From the NCBI GenBank assembly GCA_004352715.1, contig SCFE01000089.1, positions 229,707 through 293,706 of the forward strand: DNA of 64,000 nucleotides, read 5' to 3'. Under the pieces are notes generated by a model, which did no database searches, had not been told where the DNA came from, and saw only the letters and a program-made list of their open reading frames with translations. The translations under genes and the position numbers were made by a program. Position 1 is the first letter of the stretch; each line of letters opens with the position of its first letter. Of this stretch, positions 1-11,660 are shown in pieces. The DNA is from Hofstenia miamia (Eukaryota; Xenacoelomorpha; Acoela).

Positions 1-1140
1 CACTAAGATACTTTGGCGCCTCAACAATGTCACCATCCGAGTGTTTATAAGACAATAAATGGAAAGATTCCTCATCATGTAATAATCCTTCTGATGACAA
101 AGCTGCAGTAGTTTTGCCGTAGTTGCCTTCACGTGTAGGTGATTTTACTGATTCAAGCCAAATTTAAAGTATGTCTCCATCCATGTATCCATCGTTGAAT
201 ACGAGATTGCATATTGGATTCCTCATATTTCAAATGTTTCATTCCACCGCTGAGAGGAGACCGCAGAATGTCACTAAGAAGTATAATTCAATCTAACTGC
301 TTGCTATCATTGGAACAATTCTCGAAAGTTGAGCAACTGCTTTGGCCTAAATTTTGCGACAACGAGAGACATTTACGAGGCGGAGATCAGAAAAAGTAGG
401 CAACACAGGTTATATAAACGAATGATTGTAAAGAGCAAGCTCTGAGCAATCACACTTTGAACTTTGAAAACGAAGGTACTTTGCAAAACCGGTACTTTTA
501 CAGACGTTCAGTGTGAATTACAGAGCTATTACTCGAAAAACGCACTGAGAAATCACTGTTTCTATTAAATAATAGTGTGTTGGATTTTCAAAGATATTGA
601 AGATATATTTTCAACAGTACAGCTTTCCCTAAATTTAACAATGCATAATTCCATAATATTGTCAACCATTTGAAAAATCTGTTCTTTGCTTTTTCCCAAA
701 GCAATCAATTTTTAGTAAATAGATATCCCAAATCACTGCTCAATTGCAGATATTAAGAAAAGGGATTTGTGTTCTTTTATATTTATAAAATATTTCTAGA
801 ATTCTTGCATTTTTTCCAATTGACAAAAATGTTTCAAAATGCGTATTTAATAGTTTTTGTAAAGAAAATTAATGTGGTGTCTGCTGTAGAATTTTGAAGT
901 ATATATAGTATTTACTTAATCTACTGAATTGACAAGAGTGGTGAATGTAATATATAATAGAGCCTAATACTCCAAAGGGGAAAGCATCATGCAAACTGTT
1001 CTAATGAAATTTATGCCATTATGTATACTGAGTGGAAGACAAAATTGTTCTGGCCCATGTGTAATTAACCCAATGAAGGTGACTCACATGACCATTGTAG
1101 TACTTATATATTATGATGGTTGGTGCATGCATTATTTTTA
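1..1140. other. AT-rich sequence, no gene recognised
   Basis: Only short open frames without recognisable motifs are present on either strand. No convincing splice-site and coding combination, RNA gene or repeat boundary was seen. Confidence 0.5.
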
Positions 1141-1156
1141 TATTAGTAAAGCCTGT

Positions 1157-1178
1157 TTGGGGTCAGAAATGACCCCAA
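1157..1178. repeat. Perfect 9-bp hairpin with GAAA loop
   Basis: The arms TTGGGGTCA (1157-1165) and TGACCCCAA (1170-1178) are exact reverse complements around a GAAA loop. It lies about 730 bases beyond the 3' end of the minus-strand piggyBac fragment. Related short motifs (GGGTTTAAAGACCCC near 2356, CTTGGGGTCC near 2514) lie on the other side of that fragment, so it may be part of a transposon end. That link is inference. Confidence 0.5.
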
Positions 1179-1911
1179 CATTCTTTCTATTTTTAATCCC
1201 TTAATTATTTACATTCGTGTGCATTCCTAAGGTGTAAACAGGCTACGACAAATTATTGGCCAGGCTAGGTCGCAAATTAAACGATATCTAATGGGTTGCA
1301 CTGAACTGAGCCCGACTAGGTCACATTATTCATAGTCACTTAATAATCCATGAAAAATTCTTTTCAGCTTACATATGAAATTTGCTTTGTTTATTAATGT
1401 TCAAAGTACAGGCTCTATTCAATATTATGAATGATTTTTAGGTATTTTCTTTGTTTAAATTGTAATATCACAAACTGATTTTACAAGCACACCGTATATA
1501 CAAGAAAATAAATTTCACAAAGATTTTGAATGATACTGAATCCAAAGTACATCTACTTGGGAACGATCTTTACATACATGCGATTGACATTTTGAGCATT
1601 GTAATTTAATTTTTAAAACCTGTTTCCTATGACAATACGCATATCGCTTTTTCAAAGTCTGCATGAGTGGGAAAGATGAAAAAACAATTTCATTTTCTTA
1701 AATAATTGTGTTTCCCATTATTGGTAAGCAAAGATTTGTTTTTCTAGAAAACATCTGTTTTGACTAATCTTCAATTGAAGCTTTCATTAACTGTAGAAGA
1801 GCCACTTGTTCAAAAAATGAAGATCTTTTGATTTTTTCGTGTTTTTTAGTGTTTGAAACATAATATATAATGAAAAAATGCTAGCACGTGGTCAAGATTA
1901 TGGACTCCACT

Positions 1912-2250
1912 TTAATAGGAATTGTAGTCTTTGAAAGATTTAGGGCTTTGCATTCGCTTGAGAAAGAGTGGCTGTATGCTTGGATGTAGCAAGAATAACA
2001 GGTTGAGTGGGTTGTTTTTCAATATATAAAATTTGCAATATTCTTTCAGATTGACAATATTTGTAGGTAGCTTCAATTCTTCTGGAATATCACGCGTATT
2101 CCTTCGACATGTGCCTACGTAAGTATTGTTATTTTCTAATAAATAGTCTAGTAATGCAATTGATGTGAAATAGTTATCCCATGAAATTCTAGTAATTGTG
2201 CGTTCAGTAGCACATCCACGGGTGGTCTTAGGGGTATCTAAACCATGCAA
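1912..2250 (-). pseudogene. piggyBac-family transposase fragment
   Basis: About 112 codons are open on the minus strand. The stretch WDNYFTSIALLDYLLENNNT followed by YVGTCRRNTRDIPEEL matches the conserved piggyBac (DDE_Tnp_1_7) region, in which the aspartate of DN(Y/F)FTS is a catalytic residue and TyvGTlRxNRxxIPeE follows it. The N-terminal half and the cysteine-rich C-terminal domain are absent. After the GT-R-N-R block the frame becomes unlike the family (polar then hydrophobic, ending FKDYNSY), which suggests a frameshift or decay. The family match is seen directly. The fragment is too short to be a working transposase. No intact terminal repeats or TTAA pair were identified with confidence. 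Confidence 0.85.
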
Positions 2251-2700
2251 GAAAAAGATTTAAAAAGGTTAAAATATTAATGAAAAATATATTTAAATTT
2301 CAAACTAGCCGTATTTACCTAATAAACATTGAAAATTGTAAAGACAATAATTGGAGGGTTTAAAGACCCCATCTATGGTTAAAGAACATTTGTAAATTTA
2401 CAACAAATAAGATATCCAATATGATCAATATCTTGCATAGATATATGTTTAATAATTCTAGAAAAGTATATGAAATATAAAAAGATTTTTCCCAATGGAC
2501 ATTAAATTTCACTTGGGGTCCAAAAACACCACAAACATGCTCTAACCGTTAAAAAGATTACTTATAGTATTAAACATTAGGAAATTTGTAATATTATTCC
2601 TAATTTTTCCTACTAGGTTATAATTTGGAATAGTTATCTAAATGTGAACCTAAATGTATTTTACAATCTTCAAAAGAATGTATGACTTAGTATATGTGAT

Positions 2701-2701
2701 T

Positions 2702-2740
<39 letters not shown>
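2701..2740. repeat. (AT)n microsatellite
   Basis: Alternating AT with one interruption. It precedes the first copy of a segment duplicated after the gap at 2896-2909. Confidence 0.95.
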
Positions 2741-2744
<4 letters not shown>

Positions 2745-2895
2745 CCTATAAATGTAAATATAATCATTTAATGATATGATTTCATGAATTTGAATCATTT
2801 AAATATAAGCAAAATATATATGGAAATTTATTACCATACATTTTTAATTTGTAGACACTCTATCCATTTTAAAGTTAAGATGAGTGGAAAAAACA
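2741..2895. repeat. Direct duplicate, copy 1 (second copy 2940-3094)
   Basis: This 155-base segment, including its preceding (AT)n, recurs essentially identically at 2940-3094, immediately after a 14-N gap and another (AT)n run. The most economical reading is the same locus written twice where assembly broke in the microsatellite. Confidence 0.85.
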
Positions 2896-2909
2896 NNNNN
2901 NNNNNNNNN
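2896..2909. other. Assembly gap (14 N) next to (AT)n
   Basis: Run of N followed directly by (AT)n and by a repeat of the sequence before the gap. Confidence 0.98.
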
Positions 2910-2943
<34 letters not shown>

Positions 2944-3094
2944 CCTATAAATGTAAATATAATCATTTAATGATATGATTTCATGAATTTGAATCATTTA
3001 AATATAAGCAAAATATATATGGAAATTTATTACCATACATTTTTAATTTGTAGACACTCTATCCATTTTAAAGTTAAGATGAGTGGAAAAAACA

Positions 3095-4466
3095 TGCAAA
3101 GAAAGCAGACCCGGGCTCTCGCTGTTCTAAAACTTATATTAGTTATATGTAATTGTATTAATATATAATATAAAACGTGAAAGAGAGCGATAGAGCCCTC
3201 ACACTGGCTCCAACTACCAAGCAATTTTACCATTTGAATATCCTTATCATTAACAAATGGAGTGGGGCGCCCGTGATATTTTTAGCAAATTGGGCAAAAT
3301 AGCCCGAGCTAGAACAAATACATAGATAGACGTGATTTCCTTCACTTACTGTGCTGTGAAGCTAATCAATGTGTTTGCTAATCAACTAACGAATAGGCTT
3401 GTTCATTGTACATATAGTACGTATCTAAAATGATGTAAATTTCAAAAATCATATATAGGAAGGAATCTCATAAATATAAATACATTTAATTTATAAGATT
3501 TTTATACTATAAATATAAATATATATTGAAAGAGCACAGACACCACTTTGATTTATAGTTATTAAAACTGCACCTATTTTAAAAACAATGTTGAATCAAG
3601 ATCTTATACTCAAAGCAATATTATCAAAATGATTTAAATATATCAAGGAAGAACAATTCCAAAAAACAGATTTTTGAAATTTTATTTAAAACTCTTCTTT
3701 TGTTACATTTATCTGATTTAATTTAATAATATTATCATTTTCATTATTATTGTTATTATTATTATTTCTATATGAACTCGCGATATAACCCTTATGTTAT
3801 GTATTTCAATATTGAAACTATTCTGAATGCTGCAGATAGGGAATCTTTCGTTCAGGAAATTACAGCAACTTTATAGTTTTGCAGTTCGTAGAGATATTTA
3901 GAATCCCTAAATTACTTATTTTTCACTGCCAATTTCATGAACTGATTATTATCATAAGCTATTACTTATAAGCTATATAAATTTTCAATTAAACCTTTGT
4001 CTCAAATTTTTACCATAACCAGTTGGCATACTTAGCCATAGATGTGTCTAAATACCAGAATTCCCAAATTTCCCAAAAGTCTTTTCAGAGAATTGTTTGA
4101 AAATGTGGAAGAAATTGCTTGTAAATTCAAGATAGAGTTTGGGATTAATCTAGCTGTTCACTGAGCGGAAGCGGAGCTGCTCAATGTCCCCTTACTACAA
4201 AAAATAAATCGACAGCCAAAGAAATTTGGCATTAATTTTTAGCCAGAAAGTATCAATAGTCAGCTCTCTGTTGCATTCCATCACAATTTTGAAAAACATT
4301 AACTCTGCAATTTTTCTATTGCTTAAATTTAAGCAGGCACGTTTTGATAAAAAAAGACCTTGAATCACTGCACCAAACCCTAGTTGTTCCTATATTTGTC
4401 ATACTGTACTATAATTTGGTGAAATTTCGAAAATTATACCTGAATAATATGGACTTTCTCATTTAG
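3095..4466. other. AT-rich intergenic or intronic DNA
   Basis: No gene-like signal was found. Short ATT-rich patches occur near 3725-3765. Open frames are short and match nothing recognisable. Confidence 0.5.
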
Positions 4467-4469
4467 ATG

Positions 4470-4512
4470 AATATTATTATTATTATTATCATCATTATTA
4501 TTATTATTATTT
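4470..4512. repeat. (ATT)n microsatellite at the LINE 5' junction
   Basis: ATT triplets with ATC interruptions run directly into the first recognisable reverse-transcriptase codons of the LINE. The isoleucine run that opens the reading frame is translated microsatellite, not protein. Confidence 0.9.
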
Positions 4513-5843
4513 CTAAAAATTATAGGCCAATCTCAATAACACACCCTTTTAGTAAATTATTCGAAAAATTATTGCACATTCAAATCAACCAATACCTTGC
4601 ATCTGAGAATATATTATCATCTAAACAATATGGTTTCCGCGCTAAACATAGTACAAGTGATGCAATTATTTCAATTACTGAAAAAATATCCTCAAATAAA
4701 TCTCAAAATAAATCCAGTTGCATAGCACTTCTAGACTTAAGCAAAGCTTTTAATTCAATGAACTTTGAAATTTTGGCGATTAAACTTAAAAATTACGGAT
4801 TTCAACAAAATTCAATTAAGTTACTTATGAGTTTTTTAGAAAATAGAAAACAGCGTGTTTTAATGAATAATATGAAATCTGATTATATTATAACCGATCG
4901 AGGAGTGCCTCAAGGCACAGTACTAGGGCCAATTTTATTTGCAATATATGTAAATGACATAATTAAACATGTAAAACATAGTGAAATATATCAATTTGCT
5001 GATGATACTTGCCTCATAAATACAGATAATGATGCATTTAGGGCTACAAAAAATTTACAAAGTGATATTGAAAATCTTTCTAGGTATTTCTCATCCAATC
5101 AATTAAAAATTAATATTGAAAAAACGCAATTCATTATATTTTCCCCTAATTCTGTAAAAGAAATAACAAACAAGATCGAATTAATTATTAACAGTGTTCC
5201 AATAAAACAATCTGATCATGTTACATATTTAGGTGTTGATATTGACAAAGATTTAAAATTCGATAAATTTCTGCTAAAAAATTTACAAAAAATTGCTTCT
5301 GGCATTAGATACTTATACCACCTCAGAAATTGTGGACCAGATTATCACGTTCAATTATTACATGCCTTTTGTTTATCGCAATTACATTATTGTTCATTGT
5401 TATTTATAAATTTTAATACAAAAAGCCGCTATTTATTATCAAAAACTTTTAATTGCGCATTAAATACATTACATTTTGCACGTAAGCATGACCATGTTAG
5501 TGAATACAGACGAAAGTATAATATATTATCCCCGCTATATCAAGTACAATTCCATGCAGCTTCAATTTTATTTAAGTATAAATATGGCCGACAATCAATT
5601 TGTTTTCTAGATAATTACTTAAAAGTAGATCTTCGATCACATAAGTTTATTTGTAGCAGTATTTCCTATCCTAGTTTTCACCGAGCAGCCTCTAATATTT
5701 GGAATGATTTAGAAAATGAGATAAGAATAGAAAAAAATTACAAAAAATTTAGAAAAAAATTAAAAATCATACTTTTACATCGACAAAATACCATCGGAGA
5801 CACAAACATGCTAATCACATTTACTGGTTTTTTACACACATAG
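4512..5843 (+). CDS. LINE reverse transcriptase, N-terminally truncated
   Basis: Roughly 440 codons are open without a stop. The frame begins in the RT fingers with KNYRPISI, continues through YGFRAKHSTSDAI, the ALLDLSKAFNSMNF block carrying a catalytic aspartate, GVPQGTVLGPILF (around residue 145 of the open frame), and the active-site loop YQFADDTCL (around residue 175), which keeps both aspartates. A thumb-like region (VTYLGVDIDKDLKF) and a long C-terminal tail follow. The uninterrupted frame and intact catalytic motifs suggest a fairly recent insertion. The absence of the endonuclease and of a real start codon means it is not an autonomous gene. The methionine at the start of the open frame lies in the flanking microsatellite. 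Confidence 0.9.
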   Translation, partial: SKNYRPISITHPFSKLFEKLLHIQINQYLASENILSSKQYGFRAKHSTSDAIISITEKISSNKSQNKSSCIALLDLSKAFNSMNFEILAIKLKNYGFQQNSIKLLMSFLENRKQRVLMNNMKSDYIITDRGVPQGTVLGPILFAIYVNDIIKHVKHSEIYQFADDTCLINTDNDAFRATKNLQSDIENLSRYFSSNQLKINIEKTQFIIFSPNSVKEITNKIELIINSVPIKQSDHVTYLGVDIDKDLKFDKFLLKNLQKIASGIRYLYHLRNCGPDYHVQLLHAFCLSQLHYCSLLFINFNTKSRYLLSKTFNCALNTLHFARKHDHVSEYRRKYNILSPLYQVQFHAASILFKYKYGRQSICFLDNYLKVDLRSHKFICSSISYPSFHRAASNIWNDLENEIRIEKNYKKFRKKLKIILLHRQNTIGDTNMLITFTGFLHT

Positions 5844-5964
5844 ACATACACACACATTTATTCTATATATATATATATTTTATTATTATTTTGTAAAAAC
5901 ATGTATTTGTAGTTTGTAGCTTTTTTACTGTCATTTATTTACAGCAATAAATTTGCTTTGACTC

Positions 5965-5967
<3 letters not shown>

Positions 5968-6033
<66 letters not shown>
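5968..6033. repeat. (ATT)n 3' tail of the LINE
   Basis: About 22 uninterrupted ATT units follow the LINE 3' UTR directly, consistent with a retrotransposon tail that has become a microsatellite. Confidence 0.93.
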
Positions 6034-6035
<2 letters not shown>

Positions 6036-6039
6036 TTCA

Positions 6040-6717
6040 AAGCTATAGGTGAATTTCAATAATAAAAATTTAAAGTATTTTAAACGATAACAGAGATCCA
6101 ACATGTATTTGGAAAAAACTTCGTTGTTTTTTTAATTTCTGAAAATTCTTTCACATTAAATATCAGAATAGATGTAATTTATTTCAGCATTGTTAATTAG
6201 TCGATAAAAAAAAATAAATTCATTAATAAAGAGAAAATATTACATCTACATGTATCATAAACTAATAAACTAATAAATCATTGGTCAATGAAAAAAATGG
6301 ATGCCCTTATCCTCCCAATTGTCAAAGAATCATATAACAAGTTTTATGGATTTCCTGTAGAAAGACATTGCTGTGAATTACTCTTAAAACCAGCTGTTAA
6401 GGGAAGTTGTACAAAGGATAATTCATCTCAGCAATTCCGCTTTTATAAAAATGATACTATTGTGAATGACTCAATGAAATTTAGCACAAGATTTTGGAGA
6501 GTTTCTTTTTCACAAAATTTCATTTTTCCTATTTTTAAATGTTTTAAGGAAAACAAAATACGCTCTGAGTAGAAGGAAAACTTATTGAAATGTGATTTTG
6601 TCCGCAAAATTTTGGTTAAATTCATTAAATTGTAAATTGAAAGAATTTTATACATTAGCAAAAATAACCCTTGGGGGTTCAAAGTATACAATGCCAAGAG
6701 TTTTCATACGAATACGG

Positions 6718-6769
<52 letters not shown>

Positions 6770-8400
6770 CCTATTTACATACTAAGTACTCAAAAAGCGT
6801 ACATAGTGACATATCAAGGAGTACATAGCGACACATGAAAACAAATTAGCATAATTCTGCAAAATAATTGATGTACGTCTATGGATGGTTGTGAATGGCT
6901 TTATTTATTAAAATTCTAACCCTGTCTGTGCAATGTAGTCTAAGTTTGCAAATTCAGACCTAATTATTATATTTCTCGCTACGATAACGCCATCTTTCGT
7001 AAATTATTTCATGTTTAACAAGAAGAGATTTTTTGTAAAAACAAACGTAATTGTTGCTAAAAAAGACAGTATCTGACTACATTTTGAATCTGTTTGCGAG
7101 TATTGGTTGATTAATGTCTACTCTGCATGCAGAAATTATACTGTTTTAGTCTTACAAGCAATAACTATTAACAAATCTACAATTTTGAATTTGAAAGTTG
7201 CAACTGGGTTACAAAATGCAACTCATGAAACACAAAGACAATTAATGGAATATTGTAGTATTCCTAACCACAAATCGTGACAAAATAATAAATAGCATTT
7301 ATTGTTATTAAACTAGTAGTATCATCTTACCAGACAAGTATTTATGCACAGAGCAGTTCATACAGACAGGGGATCACTGCTGAAGTCTAGTGGTTGTGTA
7401 GCTGTAAGTCCATCTATAATAACAACTACCAATTTCAAAAAAAATACGCACAATTTATGCTCTAAAAGTCTATCGTTTCCTATCAAATTGTTGACGAACA
7501 CTCATTATTTTATCAACTTTTTAATATACCACATAACTAAAATTTGGTACTTTGCATAAAATATATTTGTGATTCATCAACAAAGTTATGTTCAACACTG
7601 TGTAAATATTTTACCAAATAATCGCGAAAGCGACCCAAAAGAGATTTTAACATATTTAAACACTTTTGAGTGATTATTTGCATAAATGTTTCTTAATAAA
7701 AATTGCTTGCCATGCTTTTCTCAAAACAAATTTAATGGGCTTTGTTAAGGTTGAGTTATAACTTCGCAAATAGTTTTTATAATTTATTTGTGCAGACTTT
7801 TATAGTATTTACCCTGTTTATTTACAAATTTTGGTACAGCAAGTAGCTTTAAGTTTTCAAACTATCTCTAAACTTTTGTGCAGAACTGCATAAACTTATT
7901 AAGGCATTTGCACTCTTTGGAATATTGATACAACTATTAGTCAATGTATTACTATGTAGTGGTGAGTTTTGCTATGCCTGCTCTGAAGTGGTTGTCTGAT
8001 ATTATATATTTTTAATTGAAATTATCACTTCAATAGATTTTAAAATTGAGAAAACGTTTTCTGCGGTAATATTCCATGATTCCATCTTGTAACCATAATT
8101 TTGTGTGATGAATTTAACTCAGATAGAGATGGAATTCCATTCTTTCAGCAATATACAAGCAACTTAGTAATTCGTATCATTTTTTGAAATAGGGATGAAT
8201 TAGAGTGCAAAAATTTCTTTAATAGATTTGTCTCAATTATCATTATTTATTGCTCAAGAACGTAGTTGTTCCAAAATTGCTGTAAGCTAATATGTTATTA
8301 TTACGCCACTATCTACTTAGTAAAATGCATAACATATTGGCAACACCTCTCACCAAACATCAATTTAAATGTGTAAATCTATTGAATAATGACAACTACT
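6040..8400. other. Non-coding AT-rich DNA before the NHL gene
   Basis: It holds an (AT)n tract at 6721-6766 and otherwise nothing recognisable. Open frames are short and of low complexity. Any promoter or upstream exon of the NHL gene would lie here or further left, but none could be supported. Confidence 0.5.
6721..6766. repeat. (AT)n microsatellite
   Basis: About 23 uninterrupted AT units. Confidence 0.95.
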
Positions 8401-8404
8401 TAGT

Positions 8405-9778
8405 ATGCTGAATAGCAGTTTAGATAACTCGGATTCCGAAGATCCTACAGTTTCACAAATATCTTTCCTAAATGAGACTCTTCGCAAAATTGGCAAGGCT
8501 TCCAAAGTCGTAAAAGCAAGCCAGATGAACTCCATTGGCATGATTGATGAAGAATTTAAAAAGCTGTTTGCGCTACTTGAAAAGTATAAAACTGAAATTC
8601 ATGAAGCAGTGGAAGCGAAATATCTAGAAATAATAACGGACATTGAAAAAGATAAGCAGATTATATACAAAAAGCTTCAAACAGTTGTAGGCGATAGTAA
8701 ATTGAACTCAGATATTGAGCCTACCGATATTATTATGAAAAAATATGATAAACCAGTAGGCGTTCCGTGTATTAAAGCTAACTGGAGCGAAGCTTCGAAC
8801 CTCGTTGTCAATTTATTCAGTATAAATGAGCAGTCTGCCCTACTTCAGCACAATTTTGCTAATGACACACCAAAAATGATCGAATCGACTCGAAATGTAA
8901 GGAACAACAATCTTCAATCTTCCCTGTGTTCTAATTTAAAGAAGCAACTAGCTGAGAATTCAGTTAGCAGAATCAAATACAGGAAAAGTGATTGGAATTT
9001 TAGTTGTGTAGATTTTGCAGCACTTACGGAAGAGTTATTGATCATTGGTAATAACACGGAAAAAAATTTCAAAGTGTTCGAATTGGAAACTCAAGTTGAG
9101 ACTTTATCATTCTCTTCATCCAGTGAGAGGGATAAAGAAGCTCCTTATATTAGTGGCATAATCATTACCAATGATAAATTTCTATGTACCGATCGCGCAA
9201 ATAACTGTCTAAAACTGTTTGACATGGATGGGAATCTTGTATCTCAAGTAGGAAGATATGGCAGGCTTAGTGGGGAGTTTGTTAGTCCTGAAGGATTGTG
9301 CATCAAAGATGAGCTCCTTTATGTGTGCGACTTTGGCAACAACCGAGTTGTGAGCATAGATTTAGATGATGTTTTAAATCCAAAGCAAATATTTAGACAT
9401 ACAAAGCTTCCAGGATTTGTATTCGGTCCAGCTGATATTACCACTGACGATGAAAACTGTTTAGTGATGACAGAGTGGGGTAAAGGCAGAGCCCTAATTA
9501 AATCGCTGCGTGGTGAGATATTTGCTAGAGTGGCTATTAGTGCTACCAATGAAATGACAGGCCCAAGTTGCGTGCAAGTCACTAATCAAGGAAAAATGTT
9601 AATTGCCGATGCACTTCAGCAAAAAATCAAAATTTTCAGCAAGAACAGAGAATTGGAAGGAACCATAACACCTTGGTATCATGGCGGGGAAGTTCACTGC
9701 ATAAAATTGTCGCCAAATGGTAAACGTCTGTGTGTTATTGACTACGCGAGAGGCGAAGCCCTCATACTTAGCCTTTAA
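8405..9778 (+). CDS. NHL-repeat beta-propeller protein (TRIM-NHL-like, no RING)
   Basis: A 457-codon uninterrupted frame, by far the longest host-like one here. Residues about 40-110 form a charged, coiled-coil-prone segment (FKKLFALLEKYKTEIHEAVE). From about residue 245 to the end there are NHL-type blades, for example FLCTDRANNCLKLFD, LLYVCDFGNNRVVSIDLD and MLIADALQQKIKIFSK, each with the D/N-N-(R/C)-(V/L) core typical of NHL propellers. RING and B-box domains, usual upstream in TRIM2/3/71-type proteins, are absent. NHL propellers generally bind protein or RNA. The ATG at 8405 has an in-frame TAG just before it. CTACTTAG directly upstream could also be a splice acceptor, making this the 3' exon of a longer TRIM gene. 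AATAAA at 9799-9804, about 20 bases after the stop, supports a real transcript end. The exact orthologue is not recognised. Confidence 0.85.
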   Translation: MLNSSLDNSDSEDPTVSQISFLNETLRKIGKASKVVKASQMNSIGMIDEEFKKLFALLEKYKTEIHEAVEAKYLEIITDIEKDKQIIYKKLQTVVGDSKLNSDIEPTDIIMKKYDKPVGVPCIKANWSEASNLVVNLFSINEQSALLQHNFANDTPKMIESTRNVRNNNLQSSLCSNLKKQLAENSVSRIKYRKSDWNFSCVDFAALTEELLIIGNNTEKNFKVFELETQVETLSFSSSSERDKEAPYISGIIITNDKFLCTDRANNCLKLFDMDGNLVSQVGRYGRLSGEFVSPEGLCIKDELLYVCDFGNNRVVSIDLDDVLNPKQIFRHTKLPGFVFGPADITTDDENCLVMTEWGKGRALIKSLRGEIFARVAISATNEMTGPSCVQVTNQGKMLIADALQQKIKIFSKNRELEGTITPWYHGGEVHCIKLSPNGKRLCVIDYARGEALILSL

Positions 9779-9798
9779 ATTTTAATTGTCGATTTTGT

Positions 9799-9804
9799 AA
9801 TAAA
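9799..9804 (+). terminator. Polyadenylation signal of the NHL gene
   Basis: Canonical AATAAA about 20 bases downstream of the TAA stop, a very short 3' UTR. Confidence 0.6.
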
Positions 9805-9809
9805 TTGGA

Positions 9810-11660
9810 ATGTTCAAATGTATTTTAGGTCAATTTAACTGGGAGGGAACTTTTCAACAAGAATGTGATTTCCGGAAACACTTCTATGTGATTAAAATCT
9901 AACAAAATAGTGTCACGCCATGCCTCTATTTGTATATTAAATTTTTTCAGTGCAAGGCAAACATATTTACATTGTTCTGTTAAATTTATGGGCAAATAAT
10001 AAATTCAATAGTTACACATTTCTAAATCCCACAATATTAGGCTATAACAAACAAAATTGCATAAACGCAAATGATAAACAATTAAATCAATTATTAATAT
10101 ATGCTATTAGGTTTAGATATTATTTGTTATTTTTTATTAGTCCAAAACAAATATCTATTAATAGACCTAATAAATTAGCAAGTTAAGTAAAGCGGTTTGA
10201 TTCACATGACATGAGCAAAGATAGGATTTGCTAACTTAACGGAACACTTCCGAATCTACCAAAATATTACAACAATCAATATCAATATTCGTTCAGGTTT
10301 TTCAAAGTAAAGTCTATCTAAAAGTTTGATATTTGAAAATTGTAGTATTTAAAAGCTCCCATAAATTTTAGACCCTAATATTTAGAGGATAATTTCGCAT
10401 TCACATAGAAAGTTTCCTATCTAAATATTTGACTGATTGATGTAGACAATTATTGATTATTTATTGAAATTTTTGTCCTCTAGCGCTAAAAAAATCTTCT
10501 ATAGATATAATCCTTTGGCGTTAGCAAGTAATTCTACGTTTACAACTAACACAAAATTTGTTTTTTCTTCGATAAATGTTTTTTGGAAAAGAGACTTAAA
10601 CTTAATTAGGGCATTCCCCATATCTTCTTGACTATGGCTAGTGACAATGCACAATATTTTCTAGCAAGTTTAGATTTTGAAATAATATTTTAGTGTTTTG
10701 CACCATCTTCTCAGCTATTGTGAGGCGTCGATTGACTATGAATATTAGTGATACAACAAAGTTTTAAACGGAGTTGAGTAAAGGTATTTATCTGATATGG
10801 CAATCATTATATTTCGACATGACTACAATGTGGATAAAATTTGAATAAACTATGCAATAACAAGAATTAATAAATTAATATTTTAAGTATGTGAAATATT
10901 GGCGAAACATCGGATCCAATGATGGTTATGTCAATAAGTCCTGAATATGCCATTAACTTAAAAATATCAATTTAAGCTTTGTCGGTCTAAGATAATACTA
11001 GATTCCTTTTACTAGGGCCTACGTTGATTTTATGGGCAAAATCAAAACATGAGAAAAATGTACGTGACTGATATCTTCTTTAACCTAAAATGTGTTGAAA
11101 TTATTAATTTCAATATACACAAACACACACACATGAAGTATACAATTTTACCAATGAGTACAATTCACTGATTCGGTAGGGAAAAATAATATCGTAGCAA
11201 CTCATTTGCATTAATGAAGTCATTCACAATTTCAGTAATATTGAGGGAATCGAATTCTTCCAAATATACAGTCAAAACGCACGGGTAGCTCAATTTTTCA
11301 AACTTAACAATATAAAGACCAGGTATCAAATTTAATACCAAGAAAGCTTAGGATGTGATGTCTTATTGAAAAATGATGTTAATGATATATTAATTTGTGA
11401 CTTTTGGTAAATTAGGTATGCAGTTTAAAAATGCACATTATCATCTATTTTGATTTATTGTGTAAGTAAATGAAAGTTTTATCTAAAATGGCAGGTATCA
11501 CTTTTGATACTATCCCTATTTTTTAAAAAATTTGATAGTACTTTATATTAATGCTGATTATATCATAGTATTTATCAGCAAACTGTGCAATTTCATGATA
11601 ATATCATATTATATTGCAATATATATAAATTTGTTTTCAAGCAATACTAAATTTTTTCTA
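9810..11660. other. Non-coding AT-rich DNA
   Basis: No gene, RNA gene or clear repeat was recognised between the NHL gene and the piggyBac remnant. There is one short CA-rich patch near 11120. Confidence 0.5.

Larger units (their letters stand above)
4511..6036 (+). mobile_element. 5'-truncated LINE (non-LTR retrotransposon)
   Basis: The element comprises the C-terminal reverse-transcriptase ORF2 (about 4512-5843), a short AT-rich 3' UTR with AATAAA near 5946, the terminal segment TTTGCTTTGACTCTTATT, and a long (ATT)n tail (5968-6033). The endonuclease domain and everything before the first RT block are missing, as expected for 5'-truncated target-primed reverse transcription. The same 3' terminal segment occurs in reverse orientation at 54735-54757, so this is a family with several copies here. 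A microsatellite-like rather than poly(A) tail suits CR1, L2 or Jockey-type clades; the clade is not resolved. No target duplication can be called because both flanks are ATT repeats. Confidence 0.9.

Noticed and set aside
9319-9582. 87-codon minus-strand frame
   Set aside because: Antisense shadow of the NHL coding sequence.
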